Part shown: positions 45,390-54,703 of the stretch, piece after piece
Position numbering within the stretch: position 1 is the stretch's first letter
How the letters are laid out: each line of letters opens with the position of its first letter
Assembly: GCF_000737715.1 (NCBI RefSeq)
Contig: NZ_JPRN01000006.1
Location: 186,001-250,000 of the forward strand
Direction: 5' to 3'
DNA length: 64,000 bases
Source of the DNA: Chryseobacterium sp. JM1
Lineage (GTDB): Bacteria; Bacteroidota; Bacteroidia; Flavobacteriales; Weeksellaceae
Position numbers and translations under genes: made by a program
The notes under the pieces: model-generated
Seen by the model: only the letters and a program-made list of their open reading frames with translations
Told to the model about the DNA's origin: nothing
Database searches by the model: none

Positions 45390-46925
45390 TTGAAAAAAGA
45401 ATACGACATACTTGTAATCGGTAGCGGATTGGGAGGTCTTGTTTCGGCTCTAATTTTGGCGAAAGAAGGTCTGAAAGTCTGTGTCCTGGAGAAAAACAAC
45501 CAGTATGGCGGAAATCTCCAGACTTTTTCGCGGGATAAGTTGATCTTCGATACCGGAGTCCATTACCTGGGAGGCCTTTCAGAAGGGCAGAATCTTCACC
45601 GGTTTTTCTCCTATCTTGAGATTATGGATGATCTCGAACTCCACAAGATGAATGAAGACGGCTATGACCGGATTTCGTTTGGTGAAGAAAGTATAGAATA
45701 TCCTCATGCGCAGGGCTACGAAAACTTTGTTGAACAGCTTGCGTCCCATTTTCCCAACGAAAAACAAAACCTGGAAAGCTATTGTGATGAGATCCAGTAT
45801 GTCTGCGCGCAGTTTCCACGGTATCAGGTCATAGGGAAAGACAGCTATAATGAAGAAATCCTTCACCTCAATACCAAAAGATTCATAGAGTCTGTGACTC
45901 AGGATAAAAAACTGCAGGCTGTATTGCTTGGTTCTAATTTTTTATATGGTGGTGACTCAGAAAATATACCGTTCTACGTTCATGCCCTTACGGTGAACTC
46001 CTACATTCAGAGTGCGTACAAATGTGTCAAAGGAGGAAGCCAGATTACTAAACTCCTGATTAAAAAACTTCGTCAATATGGAGCAGAAGTTCACAAACAT
46101 TCCGAGGTTTCAGAGTTCATCTTTAATGAAAACAATGTTCTGTCCTCCGTAAAAACAAAGGAAGGAAAGGAATATGCAGCAAAAAAATTCATCTCAAACA
46201 TAGAAATCCGCTCTGCGATGAAACTGATGGGAGAAGAACGATTGAGAAAATCCTTTTCCAACAGAGTGATGAGCTGGGAGCCTGTTTCCTCATGCTTCAG
46301 CGTCTATCTGGTTTTAAAACCGCATTCTTTCCCGAATTTTAATTACAATATCTACCACTATTCATCGGAAGAAATGGTTTGGAATGCATTCCGTTATCGC
46401 AAAGAAGGCTGGCCGGAAACCTATATGCTTTCCTCCACACAATCCAAACATCATCCTGATTATGCGGAAAGTCTTACAGCGATCTCTTATATGGATTTTG
46501 ATGAGGTGAAATCCTGGGAGAGAACCATCAATACGGTGGCAGAAGAACATGAAAGAGGATTGAAATACGAAGAATTCAAACTTGAAAAAGCAGAGAAAAT
46601 GATCTCAGCATTAGAAAAGAAAATTCCAAACTTAAGACATTCCATCAAAAGCATCTATACTTCATCGCCGCTGTCTTACAGGGACTATATCGGCAGTTTT
46701 GAAGGAAATATGTACGGATACATGAAAAATTCGGATAACCCGTTAAAAACAATGGTTTCGCCGCGTACCAAGACCGATAATCTGTTTCTTACCGGACAGT
46801 CTGTGAATATGCATGGAATTCTGGGCGTAACGATAGGCGCGTTCAATACCTGTGCAGAAATTCTGGGAAAAGAAACGATAGACGATCGTCTGAAACAAAT
46901 GATCAACACTCATGAAAGTAAATAA
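45390..46925 (+). CDS. FAD-dependent oxidoreductase (RetSat/CrtI-like)
   Basis: The 511-residue flavoprotein has the dinucleotide motif GSGLGG (residues 11-16) and the C-terminal FAD block FLTGQSVNMHGILGVTIGAF. Family architecture is that of phytoene desaturases and retinol saturases, which act on conjugated polyenes; a pigment substrate is a good guess. The start is TTG at 45390, supported by the Rossmann strand beginning YDILVIGSG. The 3' end overlaps the next gene by 14 nt. Confidence 0.86.
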   Translation: MKKEYDILVIGSGLGGLVSALILAKEGLKVCVLEKNNQYGGNLQTFSRDKLIFDTGVHYLGGLSEGQNLHRFFSYLEIMDDLELHKMNEDGYDRISFGEESIEYPHAQGYENFVEQLASHFPNEKQNLESYCDEIQYVCAQFPRYQVIGKDSYNEEILHLNTKRFIESVTQDKKLQAVLLGSNFLYGGDSENIPFYVHALTVNSYIQSAYKCVKGGSQITKLLIKKLRQYGAEVHKHSEVSEFIFNENNVLSSVKTKEGKEYAAKKFISNIEIRSAMKLMGEERLRKSFSNRVMSWEPVSSCFSVYLVLKPHSFPNFNYNIYHYSSEEMVWNAFRYRKEGWPETYMLSSTQSKHHPDYAESLTAISYMDFDEVKSWERTINTVAEEHERGLKYEEFKLEKAEKMISALEKKIPNLRHSIKSIYTSSPLSYRDYIGSFEGNMYGYMKNSDNPLKTMVSPRTKTDNLFLTGQSVNMHGILGVTIGAFNTCAEILGKETIDDRLKQMINTHESK

Positions 46926-48594
46926 CAGGCTCGCTGCAGCATTCCGGGGAATTCAGTTTTTCCTGATTCTTTTCCTGATGTCGTGTGGCGTTTCAAAATC
47001 GGTTCATCATCTTCCGGATATCAGCAGATATGCTTTGGAAACCCCGAAAGTTAGTAAGATCAATGATTCTACGTTCAGTTTCAATCAGAATTATTTAACC
47101 AAAAATAAACAACAGCTGTGGGAACTTTATATCAAAGGAAATCCTTTACAGCTGGGCTATAACAACGGAGCTCTAACTCAAAATCTGATGCAGCAGCAGG
47201 AAGAGATCTTCTTTTCCAAAGTGGAAGGTTTTGTTCCTTCAAAGTTTAAACAAAAACTGCTTCGTGGCTTTTTAAAATGGTACAACAGAAAAATGTATCT
47301 GAATGTAAGGGAAGATTATCAGGCTGAATTGTACGGTTTAGCGCAGTATTCCTCAGATCAATACAATTTTATAGCACCCAAATACCTTCGGAACCTGTAT
47401 CTTCATGGCGCTCACGATATTGGTCATGCCATGCAGGATTTGGCGATGGTAGGCTGTACTTCACTCGCGGTCTGGAATGAAAATACAGAAGACGGCGAGA
47501 TGCTAATCGGAAGAAACTTTGATTTCTATGTAGGAGATGATTTTGCTAAAAATAAACTGATTGAATTTGTAGAACCGGATACCGGAATTCCATACATGTC
47601 CGTAAGCTGGCCGGGAATGATAGGCGTAGTTTCAGGGATGAATAAAGAAGGAATTACAGTAACCATCAATGCCGGAAAATCTAAGATTCCTCTGACTGCC
47701 AAGACTCCAATCTCTCTCGTAACGAGGGAAATTCTGCAGTATGCAAAAAATATTGACGAGGCCATTGCCATTGCAAAAAAAAGGAAAGTATTTGTCTCTG
47801 AATCCATTCTGGTGGGAAGTGCTCATGATAAAAATGCGGTGATTATCGAAGTTTCTCCTAAAAATTTTGGGGTCTACAAAGTTGAAAATACAAGCAAGGT
47901 TTTCTGTACCAATCATTTTCAGTCGGAAGCCTATAAAGACGATAAAAGAAATCAGAAACATATCATAGAAAGCCATTCCGAATATCGCTACGAAAAACTT
48001 CAGGAACTTCTTGAGGAAAAGAAAAAACTCAATCCTGAAAAAATGGCGGCTATTTTACGGGATAAATCCGGTTTAAAAGACCAGAAGATCGGCTACGGAA
48101 ATGAAAAAGCCATCAATCAGCTGCTGGCTCACCATGCTGTTATATTTTCACCTGAAAAAAGACTGGTCTGGGTTTCTTCCAATCCATATCAGTTAGGAGA
48201 ATTTGTTTGCTATGATCTCAATGAAATCTTTTCCGGAAAAAAAGCGGCAGAAAGTTTACAGGCAAAAACAATACTGAATATCGCCAGAGATCCATTTGCA
48301 GATTCTCAGGAATTTGAGAACTATGAAATGTATAAAATGATGGGCGAAGAGGTAAGTGCTGCGACAGACAGTAAAGATATAGTCCTGACAGACGATTTCA
48401 TTCCCCATTATCTGTCTTTGAATCCTGATTTCTGGTTGGGTTATTACCAGTCAGGCCAATATTATTACCATAAAAAAGAGTTTGCCAATGCAAAAACAGC
48501 TTTTGAAAAAGCCCTGACAAAAGAAATTACCACAGTTCCGGACCGGAAAGATGTGGAAAAATATCTAAAGAAGACTTTAAAAAAAATAAAATGA
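46912..48594 (+). CDS. C45 (acyl-CoA:6-APA acyltransferase-like) lipoprotein with C-terminal TPR
   Basis: The 560-residue protein has a lipoprotein signal (FFLILFLMSC, Cys25). The N-terminal-nucleophile Cys is probable at C182 in MVGCTSLAVWNE, followed by GEMLIGRNFDFYVG, the signature of the C45/phospholipase B-like family, which self-cleaves before the Cys. A TPR-like helix pair lies near the C-terminus (WLGYYQSGQYYYHKKEFANA). These enzymes hydrolyse or transfer acyl groups. In this locus it may form or cleave the ester of the pigment at the envelope. It is translationally linked to both neighbours (overlaps of 14 and 4 nt). Confidence 0.82.
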   Translation: MKVNNRLAAAFRGIQFFLILFLMSCGVSKSVHHLPDISRYALETPKVSKINDSTFSFNQNYLTKNKQQLWELYIKGNPLQLGYNNGALTQNLMQQQEEIFFSKVEGFVPSKFKQKLLRGFLKWYNRKMYLNVREDYQAELYGLAQYSSDQYNFIAPKYLRNLYLHGAHDIGHAMQDLAMVGCTSLAVWNENTEDGEMLIGRNFDFYVGDDFAKNKLIEFVEPDTGIPYMSVSWPGMIGVVSGMNKEGITVTINAGKSKIPLTAKTPISLVTREILQYAKNIDEAIAIAKKRKVFVSESILVGSAHDKNAVIIEVSPKNFGVYKVENTSKVFCTNHFQSEAYKDDKRNQKHIIESHSEYRYEKLQELLEEKKKLNPEKMAAILRDKSGLKDQKIGYGNEKAINQLLAHHAVIFSPEKRLVWVSSNPYQLGEFVCYDLNEIFSGKKAAESLQAKTILNIARDPFADSQEFENYEMYKMMGEEVSAATDSKDIVLTDDFIPHYLSLNPDFWLGYYQSGQYYYHKKEFANAKTAFEKALTKEITTVPDRKDVEKYLKKTLKKIK

Positions 48595-48956
48595 TCCCAA
48601 AACATATAAAACTGCTGTTCTGCATTCCTTTTATCATCATTATCGGCTACACAGCGTTCCTTCTTACCAGATACAGCGCGATTCCGGATATTATTCCGAT
48701 TCATGGGTATGGAGGGAAAAATGACGGATTCGGAAGTAAGCTGTTTCTTTTTGCGCCTATCGTCTTAAATCTGATCATTTTGGGCTTTATCTGGATGATC
48801 ATCAGAAAACCGGATAAAATCAAATTTACTTTTGAAGTGAAAGAAGAGGATAAGGAAAAAACCTATCAGCAATACCAATTGGTTTTAATCATTCTCGCCA
48901 TATTTGTAACCTTGATTATGAGTCCGTTATCTTTTTCGGATGTTGTTTTTAAATAA
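48591..48956 (+). CDS. DUF1648 membrane protein
   Basis: The 121-residue protein has three hydrophobic segments (about residues 7-25, 50-68 and 97-114). The DUF1648 motif IPDIIPIHGYGGKNDGFGSK follows the first one. Function unknown; related domains occur in SdpI-like immunity and transport proteins. Its start overlaps the stop of the C45 gene by 4 nt (ATGA), so it is the last gene of the plus-strand arm. Confidence 0.82.
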   Translation: MIPKHIKLLFCIPFIIIIGYTAFLLTRYSAIPDIIPIHGYGGKNDGFGSKLFLFAPIVLNLIILGFIWMIIRKPDKIKFTFEVKEEDKEKTYQQYQLVLIILAIFVTLIMSPLSFSDVVFK

Positions 48957-49141
48957 ATCGATCGCATCATTGCCATTCAATTTTAGACTGATGAATAAAG
49001 ATTATTTATATCTAAAATGTGCTTTTTACTTGAAATAATAAATATTTTTTTAAGTTAATATGTGAATACTGTAACATTTTGTTATTTTTACTACTAACTA
49101 GGGAAGTAATTAAATCAATATTTCGTTAAAAAGTAAATCAT

Positions 49142-51814
49142 ATGAAAAGAATTCGACTAAGTGTTAAGTTTTTATTGCTTTGTTCTTTTTTTGGTTTTGG
49201 TGCATTATCTGCCCAAAAACATGAGCAGGTAATAAAAGATTATGTTAATTCTGAAAAGACATTTCAAAGAATAAATCCTGAACTGAAAGCATTTACCATC
49301 GTGAATGTGGATCCGTCAAAAAGTTTAAATGGAGAAATTGTAGGCATACAGCAGACCATAAATGGAGTTCCTGTTTTTGGAAGTTCAGCTAATGTTCTGA
49401 TCAGAGAGGATAAAGTATTGAGTTTTGCAGATACTTTTCTTAAAACCTATCCTTCCATCGTCAAAGGAAAACAGAGCGCCCAAAAAGAAGCATTGGTAGT
49501 AAAGGCTGCCAAGCAGTTTGATGGACTGACTACTGCGAGAAACAGCGAAGGAAAAGAAGAGCCTATAAAAACCAAACTCGTCTATTTTGCAAAAGGAGGA
49601 GAACTAATCCTTGGATACCTGTTTAACGTAGAAGAGAAGGAAACAGGTAACCTTTGGACACTCGTGATCAGTACAGATGACGGTACCGTTTTATACCGTG
49701 AAAACCTTAACCTTTCATGTAATTTCCATGATGGTGATCATCAGCACCTTCCTACTGAATTGAATCAGACAGAGCTAAATGTTCAGCCTTCTGTACTTCC
49801 CGCTTACATAAAGCAGGAAAATAGCAGCCTTAACAGGAATTTTGTTCTGGCTCCGGACAATGCTTCTTATAATGTACTGCCTTTCCCTGTAGAAGCACCT
49901 TCTTTTGGGGCAAGAGCACTGCTGAATAATCCTTGGGATCTCACAGCTTCTCCGGAAGGATGGCATTCTGACGGAACCAATCATTATACCAATACCAGAG
50001 GAAATAATGCTTACGCATACACCGACGAAAATAATACCAATACGGTTCAGTTTTCTGCTGATGGTGGAGCTTCAAGAGCTTTTGACTTTCCAATGGATGT
50101 GACCCTGCCTCCTCAGAACTATACCTCTGCGGCAGTGACCAATTTATTTTATGTCAACAATAAAATGCATGACGTATTTTATAAACTTGGATTTACAGAA
50201 ACAGCCAGAAACTTTCAAACCAATAACTTCGGTTTAGGGGGTACCGGAAATGATGCTGTTTTGGCTGAGGCCAGAGATGGCGGAGCTTATAATAATGCCA
50301 ATTTCCAGTCACCTGCAGACGGATCTTTACCAAGAATGCAGATGTATTTATTTGAGCCGACGCAGATGCAGAATCTTTTTTACAATTCACCATCAATTTA
50401 TACAGGAAGAGTACCCATCAGCAAAACGGCACAGTTTGGCCCGGCGCTTGAAGGAAACGCCCCTGTCACCGGAAACTTAGCCCTTTCTGTACCTGCAGAC
50501 GCATGTACGGCTGTTGCAGCAGGTAGCTTAACGGGTAAAATAGCAGTAGTAACTGCGGCGACCTGCGGTTTTGCAGTGAAGACTAAAAACCTGCAGAATG
50601 CCGGAGCTATAGGAGTTGTACAATACCATCCAAACAGTGATACACCAATTGGTTTAGGAGGTACAGATGCTACAATTACGATCCCAACCATTATGATCGG
50701 AAAAACGGAAGGACAGTTTCTAACGGGTGAAATTACTAATGGGGCAACGATCAGTGCAACATTAAAATACGATAAATTAAATTACGTTTATAAAGACGGA
50801 AGCTTAGACAATGGTGTAATGGCACACGAATACGGACATGGAATCACCAACCGTATGACAGGTACCGGAAACAACTGTTTAAATTACGGGACTTCCAATG
50901 AGCAAATGGGAGAAGGATGGTCTGATTTCTTTGCTTTAATGCTGACCAACAAGCCTGGAGATAATGCTTCTGTTCCACGTGGAATGGCTACTTTTACAGC
51001 CAGCCAGACTACAGATGGGCCAGGAATAAGACCTGCAAAATATTCTCCTGATTTTGCCATTAATAATTATACCTACACAAGAACGAATGGGATGAAAGTT
51101 AATGACAATGTGAGACTTACAAATGGTTCCATAATTCCGGTTACCAGAGCAGATGTTCACAGTATAGGATTTGTATGGGCTACGATGCTTTGGGATCTTA
51201 ACTGGAAATATGTTGAAAAATATGGCTATAACAGCAATGTACTGGCTAACCCTAACAGTGGCAGTGCAAAGGTACTGCAGTTGGTCGTTGATGCTCTAAA
51301 ATTACAGCCATGTAACCCTAATTTTATACAGGGAAGAGATGCTATCTTAGCTGCTGATTTGGCGAAAACCAATGGAGCTGATAAATGTCTGATCTGGAAA
51401 GTGTTTGCTAAAAGAGGATTAGGTGTCAATGCCGCTCCAGGAGGACTGCTTGGAATATGGCAGAATTATAATCAGCCGGCTCCGGACCTGAGCGACCAGG
51501 TGGAAGATTTCACAGTTCCTGCTGAGTGTAACACATTGGCAGTGAATGAAGCTTCTGCTAATACCAAAGGAATATCTATCTATCCAAATCCGGTGAAAAC
51601 TGAATTTACGATCAAAACCCCTTCAGGAATGGATCTTTCAGGAATCACTACGGTTTCAGTGTATGATTTTACAGGGAAATTGGTTTCTTCAGAAAAAATC
51701 AATCTTAATAAGCAGACTACAGTAAATGTTAATACTCTGCTGAACGGAGCTTATATGGTAACGATCAAGGGTAACGCCATTGATTACAGCCAGAAAATCA
51801 TTGTTTCGAAATAA
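49142..51814 (+). CDS. M36 (fungalysin) metallopeptidase with T9SS tail
   Basis: The 890-residue exoprotease has a signal peptide (FLLLCSFFGFGALSAQ) and an FTP-type propeptide (about residues 30-200). The zinc motif is HEYGH in VMAHEYGHGITNRM, with the third ligand Glu in GEGWSDFFA. A PA domain is inserted before the zinc motif (about 430-530; AGAIGVVQYHPNSDTPIGLG). The last 75 residues (ISIYPNPVKTEF onward) are a type A T9SS sorting domain. It should be secreted through T9SS and activated outside the cell. No chemistry links it to pigment synthesis; it sits where the two arms of that locus converge. Confidence 0.93.
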   Translation: MKRIRLSVKFLLLCSFFGFGALSAQKHEQVIKDYVNSEKTFQRINPELKAFTIVNVDPSKSLNGEIVGIQQTINGVPVFGSSANVLIREDKVLSFADTFLKTYPSIVKGKQSAQKEALVVKAAKQFDGLTTARNSEGKEEPIKTKLVYFAKGGELILGYLFNVEEKETGNLWTLVISTDDGTVLYRENLNLSCNFHDGDHQHLPTELNQTELNVQPSVLPAYIKQENSSLNRNFVLAPDNASYNVLPFPVEAPSFGARALLNNPWDLTASPEGWHSDGTNHYTNTRGNNAYAYTDENNTNTVQFSADGGASRAFDFPMDVTLPPQNYTSAAVTNLFYVNNKMHDVFYKLGFTETARNFQTNNFGLGGTGNDAVLAEARDGGAYNNANFQSPADGSLPRMQMYLFEPTQMQNLFYNSPSIYTGRVPISKTAQFGPALEGNAPVTGNLALSVPADACTAVAAGSLTGKIAVVTAATCGFAVKTKNLQNAGAIGVVQYHPNSDTPIGLGGTDATITIPTIMIGKTEGQFLTGEITNGATISATLKYDKLNYVYKDGSLDNGVMAHEYGHGITNRMTGTGNNCLNYGTSNEQMGEGWSDFFALMLTNKPGDNASVPRGMATFTASQTTDGPGIRPAKYSPDFAINNYTYTRTNGMKVNDNVRLTNGSIIPVTRADVHSIGFVWATMLWDLNWKYVEKYGYNSNVLANPNSGSAKVLQLVVDALKLQPCNPNFIQGRDAILAADLAKTNGADKCLIWKVFAKRGLGVNAAPGGLLGIWQNYNQPAPDLSDQVEDFTVPAECNTLAVNEASANTKGISIYPNPVKTEFTIKTPSGMDLSGITTVSVYDFTGKLVSSEKINLNKQTTVNVNTLLNGAYMVTIKGNAIDYSQKIIVSK

Positions 51815-51841
51815 AAGTAGAATAATAACAATATAGAGAGA

Positions 51842-51873
51842 AAAGTCCTGGAGCTAAGCTTCGGGGCTTTTTT
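51842..51873 (+). terminator. Terminator of the M36 peptidase gene
   Basis: AAAGTCC (51842-51848) pairs with GGGCTTT (51864-51870, one G-T pair). The inner part has some further pairing and T6 follows, 28 nt after the stop. Confidence 0.72.
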
Positions 51874-51897
51874 GTTGCGTGTTTGAGTGTATTTTTG

Positions 51898-51994
51898 TTG
51901 CTAGTTGCTAGTTGCTAGTTGCTAGTTGCTAGTTGCTAGTTGCTAGTTGCTAGTTGCTAGTTGCTAGTTGCTAGTTGCTAGTTGCTAGTGCTAG
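51898..51994. repeat. Tandem heptamer repeat (TTGCTAG) x13
   Basis: Thirteen exact copies of TTGCTAG run from 51898 to 51988, followed by a copy lacking the first T (51989-51994). The array is non-coding and lies between the converging M36 peptidase and glycosyltransferase genes. Such a perfect array is likely to vary in copy number by slippage. Confidence 0.97.
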
Positions 51995-52065
51995 TCTTTA
52001 ACCTTAATGCAAAAAGTCTTACGTCTGAATCTGACATCTTGGTTCTTGGCTCTTGATTCTTAAAC

Positions 52066-53238
52066 CTACTCATTCTCCGGATTCAGTTTATTCAGGAAAA
52101 AAAATGTGGCAATGCCGCAGAGTGCAGACATAGATGTGGCCAGAATAGCACTTCCGATCACATATTGGAGGAGGTTGTTCTTGATCAGTTCGAAATTAAG
52201 TTCGCTGCTTAAAATATTACTGTCGCCGTGTACAAAAGGAGAACCTAAAAATAGAGAGGCTGCAATCACAAAGGGAATAAATGGCGGAAGGCTTACGTTG
52301 GATGCCACAAAAGCGAGAACTTTATTCAGTTTAAAAAGAACAGACAGTGAGATGACAAGAAGCGTATGGAATCCCCAGAAGGGAGAAAATCCTATAAATA
52401 CGCCCAACGCAATAGAAAATGCTTTCGTACGGTTGCTGCCGTCACTTTCAAGGACATCTTCCTTGATGAATCTTTTAAAGCTTTTTTTTTTGAAATTATT
52501 CACGAAATTTCGCGGAATAATGTACAGAAGTGTGATCGTTACTAAAATCGTATTCAGAATGCTGATCCGAGTAAAATCTTTGAACGGTCTGAAATGAGAA
52601 ACCCTTTCTGCAGGATCATACAAAACCTTGATGGGAACGTTTTTTACTGGAACATGCCTCCAGGCAGTCCTTACAATAATCTCGATCTCAAATTCAAATT
52701 TTGGAGTGAAATATTTCTTCGGAATTTTTAATAACGGATATAATCTGTAACCGGATTGCGTATCTTCCAGCTTGATTCCGGTTTCGAACCAGAACCAGAA
52801 ATTAGAAAACCTGTTCCCAAAGCTGCTTTTCTTAGGAATTCCGTCCTGTGACATATTCCGGTTTCCGATCAGTAGAACATCATGTTTTTCCTGAAGTAAA
52901 GCTTCTACAAATACAGGAATATCATCCGGATAATGCTGCCCGTCTGAATCAATGGTGATGGCGTAATGATACCCCAGTTCTTTGGCTTTTCTGAAGCCTA
53001 TTTTCAGTCCGTTTCCTTTGCCTTTGTTCTCAGGCAGGGAAATAATGGTTATTTGGGGATAATCAGTTAAAATCTGTGCAGTAGAGTCGGTAGAACCATC
53101 ATTGACCGCAATAATGTTTTCGGTGTAGCCCAGAACACCGTCTATTACCCTTCTCAGGGTTTTTTCATTGTTGTAAGTAGGTATTAAAATGCAGATCTTT
53201 TTCTCAATCACTGCATTCTGTACTTCTTGAAGGGTCAT
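52066..53238 (-). CDS. GT2 glycosyltransferase fused to DUF2062
   Basis: The 390-residue protein has an N-terminal GT-A domain (ILIPTYNNEKTL, VNDGSTDS, metal-binding DSDGQHYPDD at about residues 98-107), like dolichyl-phosphate mannose synthases. A C-terminal DUF2062 domain with several membrane segments (ALGVFIGFSPFWGFHTLLVI and others) follows from about residue 270. The pairing is common in aryl polyene/flexirubin loci. It may glycosylate a lipid or pigment intermediate. It is the last gene of the minus-strand arm. Confidence 0.88.
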   Translation of the reverse strand: MTLQEVQNAVIEKKICILIPTYNNEKTLRRVIDGVLGYTENIIAVNDGSTDSTAQILTDYPQITIISLPENKGKGNGLKIGFRKAKELGYHYAITIDSDGQHYPDDIPVFVEALLQEKHDVLLIGNRNMSQDGIPKKSSFGNRFSNFWFWFETGIKLEDTQSGYRLYPLLKIPKKYFTPKFEFEIEIIVRTAWRHVPVKNVPIKVLYDPAERVSHFRPFKDFTRISILNTILVTITLLYIIPRNFVNNFKKKSFKRFIKEDVLESDGSNRTKAFSIALGVFIGFSPFWGFHTLLVISLSVLFKLNKVLAFVASNVSLPPFIPFVIAASLFLGSPFVHGDSNILSSELNFELIKNNLLQYVIGSAILATSMSALCGIATFFFLNKLNPENE

Positions 53239-53242
53239 TGTT

Positions 53243-53719
53243 TTATTTTATAGTGGCTCTTTCTGCCTCTGAAAAGGATTTAGACTGCATCGCAAACTTC
53301 TTCACATAGCTTTTCAGGGCTGCGTTCTGCTTGCTGTAATTATTGATCAGAAATGCCTTATCATCTTTGATACTGCCTCTGTACCCTACTATTTTAGGAA
53401 TATTTTCCTGAACGCTGAGTCTGATCAGTCGCAGTTCTATATTATTCGGATTACTCTTGATAATGCTTTCAAGACTTGTTGCACCCGTTTTTACAAGTGC
53501 TTTTCTGTTCTTTTTAGCGATTTTGGCTTCCATAATCTGTGCAGCAGCTTTATAGCCTGTAGTTACGGCATCAGAACCGGATTGTTTTTCTGCAAGATTG
53601 ATGAATGCTTCCGTATTGTCATTGGATTGGTTAGCCTTTGCATAGCTGTTTCTTAAAGACTCAAGATCAGTCTGGAAGAAAAAGATAAAAGCGGTTACGA
53701 GAGATAAGAGAAGTTTCAT
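53243..53719 (-). CDS. Secreted helical protein of unknown function
   Basis: The 158-residue protein has a short signal peptide (LLLSLVTAFIFFFQ) and a helical mature part with TPR-like character (NNIELRLIRLSVQENIPKIV). It lies between the FabZ-like and glycosyltransferase genes with gaps of 4 nt each, so it is an operon member. Its job is unknown, perhaps an envelope accessory protein. Confidence 0.72.
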   Translation of the reverse strand: MKLLLSLVTAFIFFFQTDLESLRNSYAKANQSNDNTEAFINLAEKQSGSDAVTTGYKAAAQIMEAKIAKKNRKALVKTGATSLESIIKSNPNNIELRLIRLSVQENIPKIVGYRGSIKDDKAFLINNYSKQNAALKSYVKKFAMQSKSFSEAERATIK

Positions 53720-53723
53720 GATC

Positions 53724-54095
53724 TTATTTTTTATAGCTTACAGACATTTTCAATGCAATAGTCTCGCCAAAAGAAGTGATATTCTTTACTTTAACATCTT
53801 CTTCATTTTCAGTAATATCCAGCTGAAGTTTCAGATCCGGCGTTTCAAAAGGATTGATAATAGCCATGAACTTTACATTCGAGGCTGTTTTTAAAAATAA
53901 TTTTGACCCGGTAAATTCTTCCGTCAGTTCTTTTACGATCTGCATCATACAAACTCCCGGCGTCACCGGATTACCCGGAAAATGGCCTTTAAAAATATCG
54001 TGATCTTTATTCAGATGAATGTTGGCCGTGAAACTTCCATGGTCTCCCTTTTCAAAAGATTCTAAAGTGTAAAAGTCTGTAAGAATGGTCTGCAT
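53724..54095 (-). CDS. FabZ-like 3-hydroxyacyl-ACP dehydratase (hotdog)
   Basis: The 123-residue hotdog protein contains HDIFKGHFPGNPVTPGV (residues 32-48) with the catalytic His38 of FabA/FabZ dehydratases. It should dehydrate the 3-hydroxyacyl-ACP to give each double bond of the polyene. FabZ normally has about 140-150 residues, so this is a short, cluster-specific form. Neighbours are an outer-membrane barrel gene 4 nt upstream and the helical secreted protein downstream. Confidence 0.85.
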   Translation of the reverse strand: MQTILTDFYTLESFEKGDHGSFTANIHLNKDHDIFKGHFPGNPVTPGVCMMQIVKELTEEFTGSKLFLKTASNVKFMAIINPFETPDLKLQLDITENEEDVKVKNITSFGETIALKMSVSYKK

Positions 54096-54099
54096 ACAA

Positions 54100-54702
54100 T
54101 TATTTTTTCATGTTAAAGGTATAATAAACACCTGTTTGGAATGTCACATTCGTCTGGTCGCTCTTGATGTGTACAAAGCCTTTTTTAATTCGGGCTTCTA
54201 CCCCAAAGTTTTTCGTAATGTCGTATCCTGCTCCAAAAAGCAGTCCTAAATCCGCATCAGTAGGGGATTCAATGTTTTTATGATCAGTAAGAAGTTCTAA
54301 AGTTGGTCCGAAATGAATATTGAATTTATCAAAATAAAATTTATTCACTACCGCTGCTCCCACATAAGAAACACTTACAGTCTTTGAGGCTACAGCAGGG
54401 TTCTGGCTTTCGTATTTCGCTCCCTGACGCGTATAGTAAACTTCCGGTTGAAGTGCATAGAATTTAGCAAATCGGATATTCGCTTGAAAACCAATATAAA
54501 AATCAATTTTCGACTTTATATCATAGGTGTTGCTTCCGTTATAATAATAATTTTGACTATCCACATAATACCAGTAGTCGTGAGCGGGACCATCAGAAAA
54601 ATGGGCGATATTGGCCCCCACTCTGATTCCCGGATTGAAAGTTACCTGTGCAAAAGACAGGCTTGAAATGAATAGGACAGCTGATAGTAGAAATTTGTTC
54701 AT
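54100..54702 (-). CDS. PorT-like outer-membrane beta-barrel protein
   Basis: The 200-residue protein has a signal peptide (LLSAVLFISSLSFAQ) and ends in an aromatic strand (TFQTGVYYTFNMKK), typical of outer-membrane proteins. The mature part has about eight predicted beta strands (INFYIGFQANIRF-like patterns and FYALQPEVYYTRQGA). It resembles the PorT/OmpA-like eight-stranded barrels. A role in exposing or transporting the pigment at the outer membrane is inferred from position. Confidence 0.83.
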   Translation of the reverse strand: MNKFLLSAVLFISSLSFAQVTFNPGIRVGANIAHFSDGPAHDYWYYVDSQNYYYNGSNTYDIKSKIDFYIGFQANIRFAKFYALQPEVYYTRQGAKYESQNPAVASKTVSVSYVGAAVVNKFYFDKFNIHFGPTLELLTDHKNIESPTDADLGLLFGAGYDITKNFGVEARIKKGFVHIKSDQTNVTFQTGVYYTFNMKK

Positions 54703-54703
54703 G

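Noticed and set aside
51898..51994. Tandem repeat considered as a CRISPR array
   Set aside because: Units are only 7 bp, directly adjacent with no spacers, and no cas genes are near.
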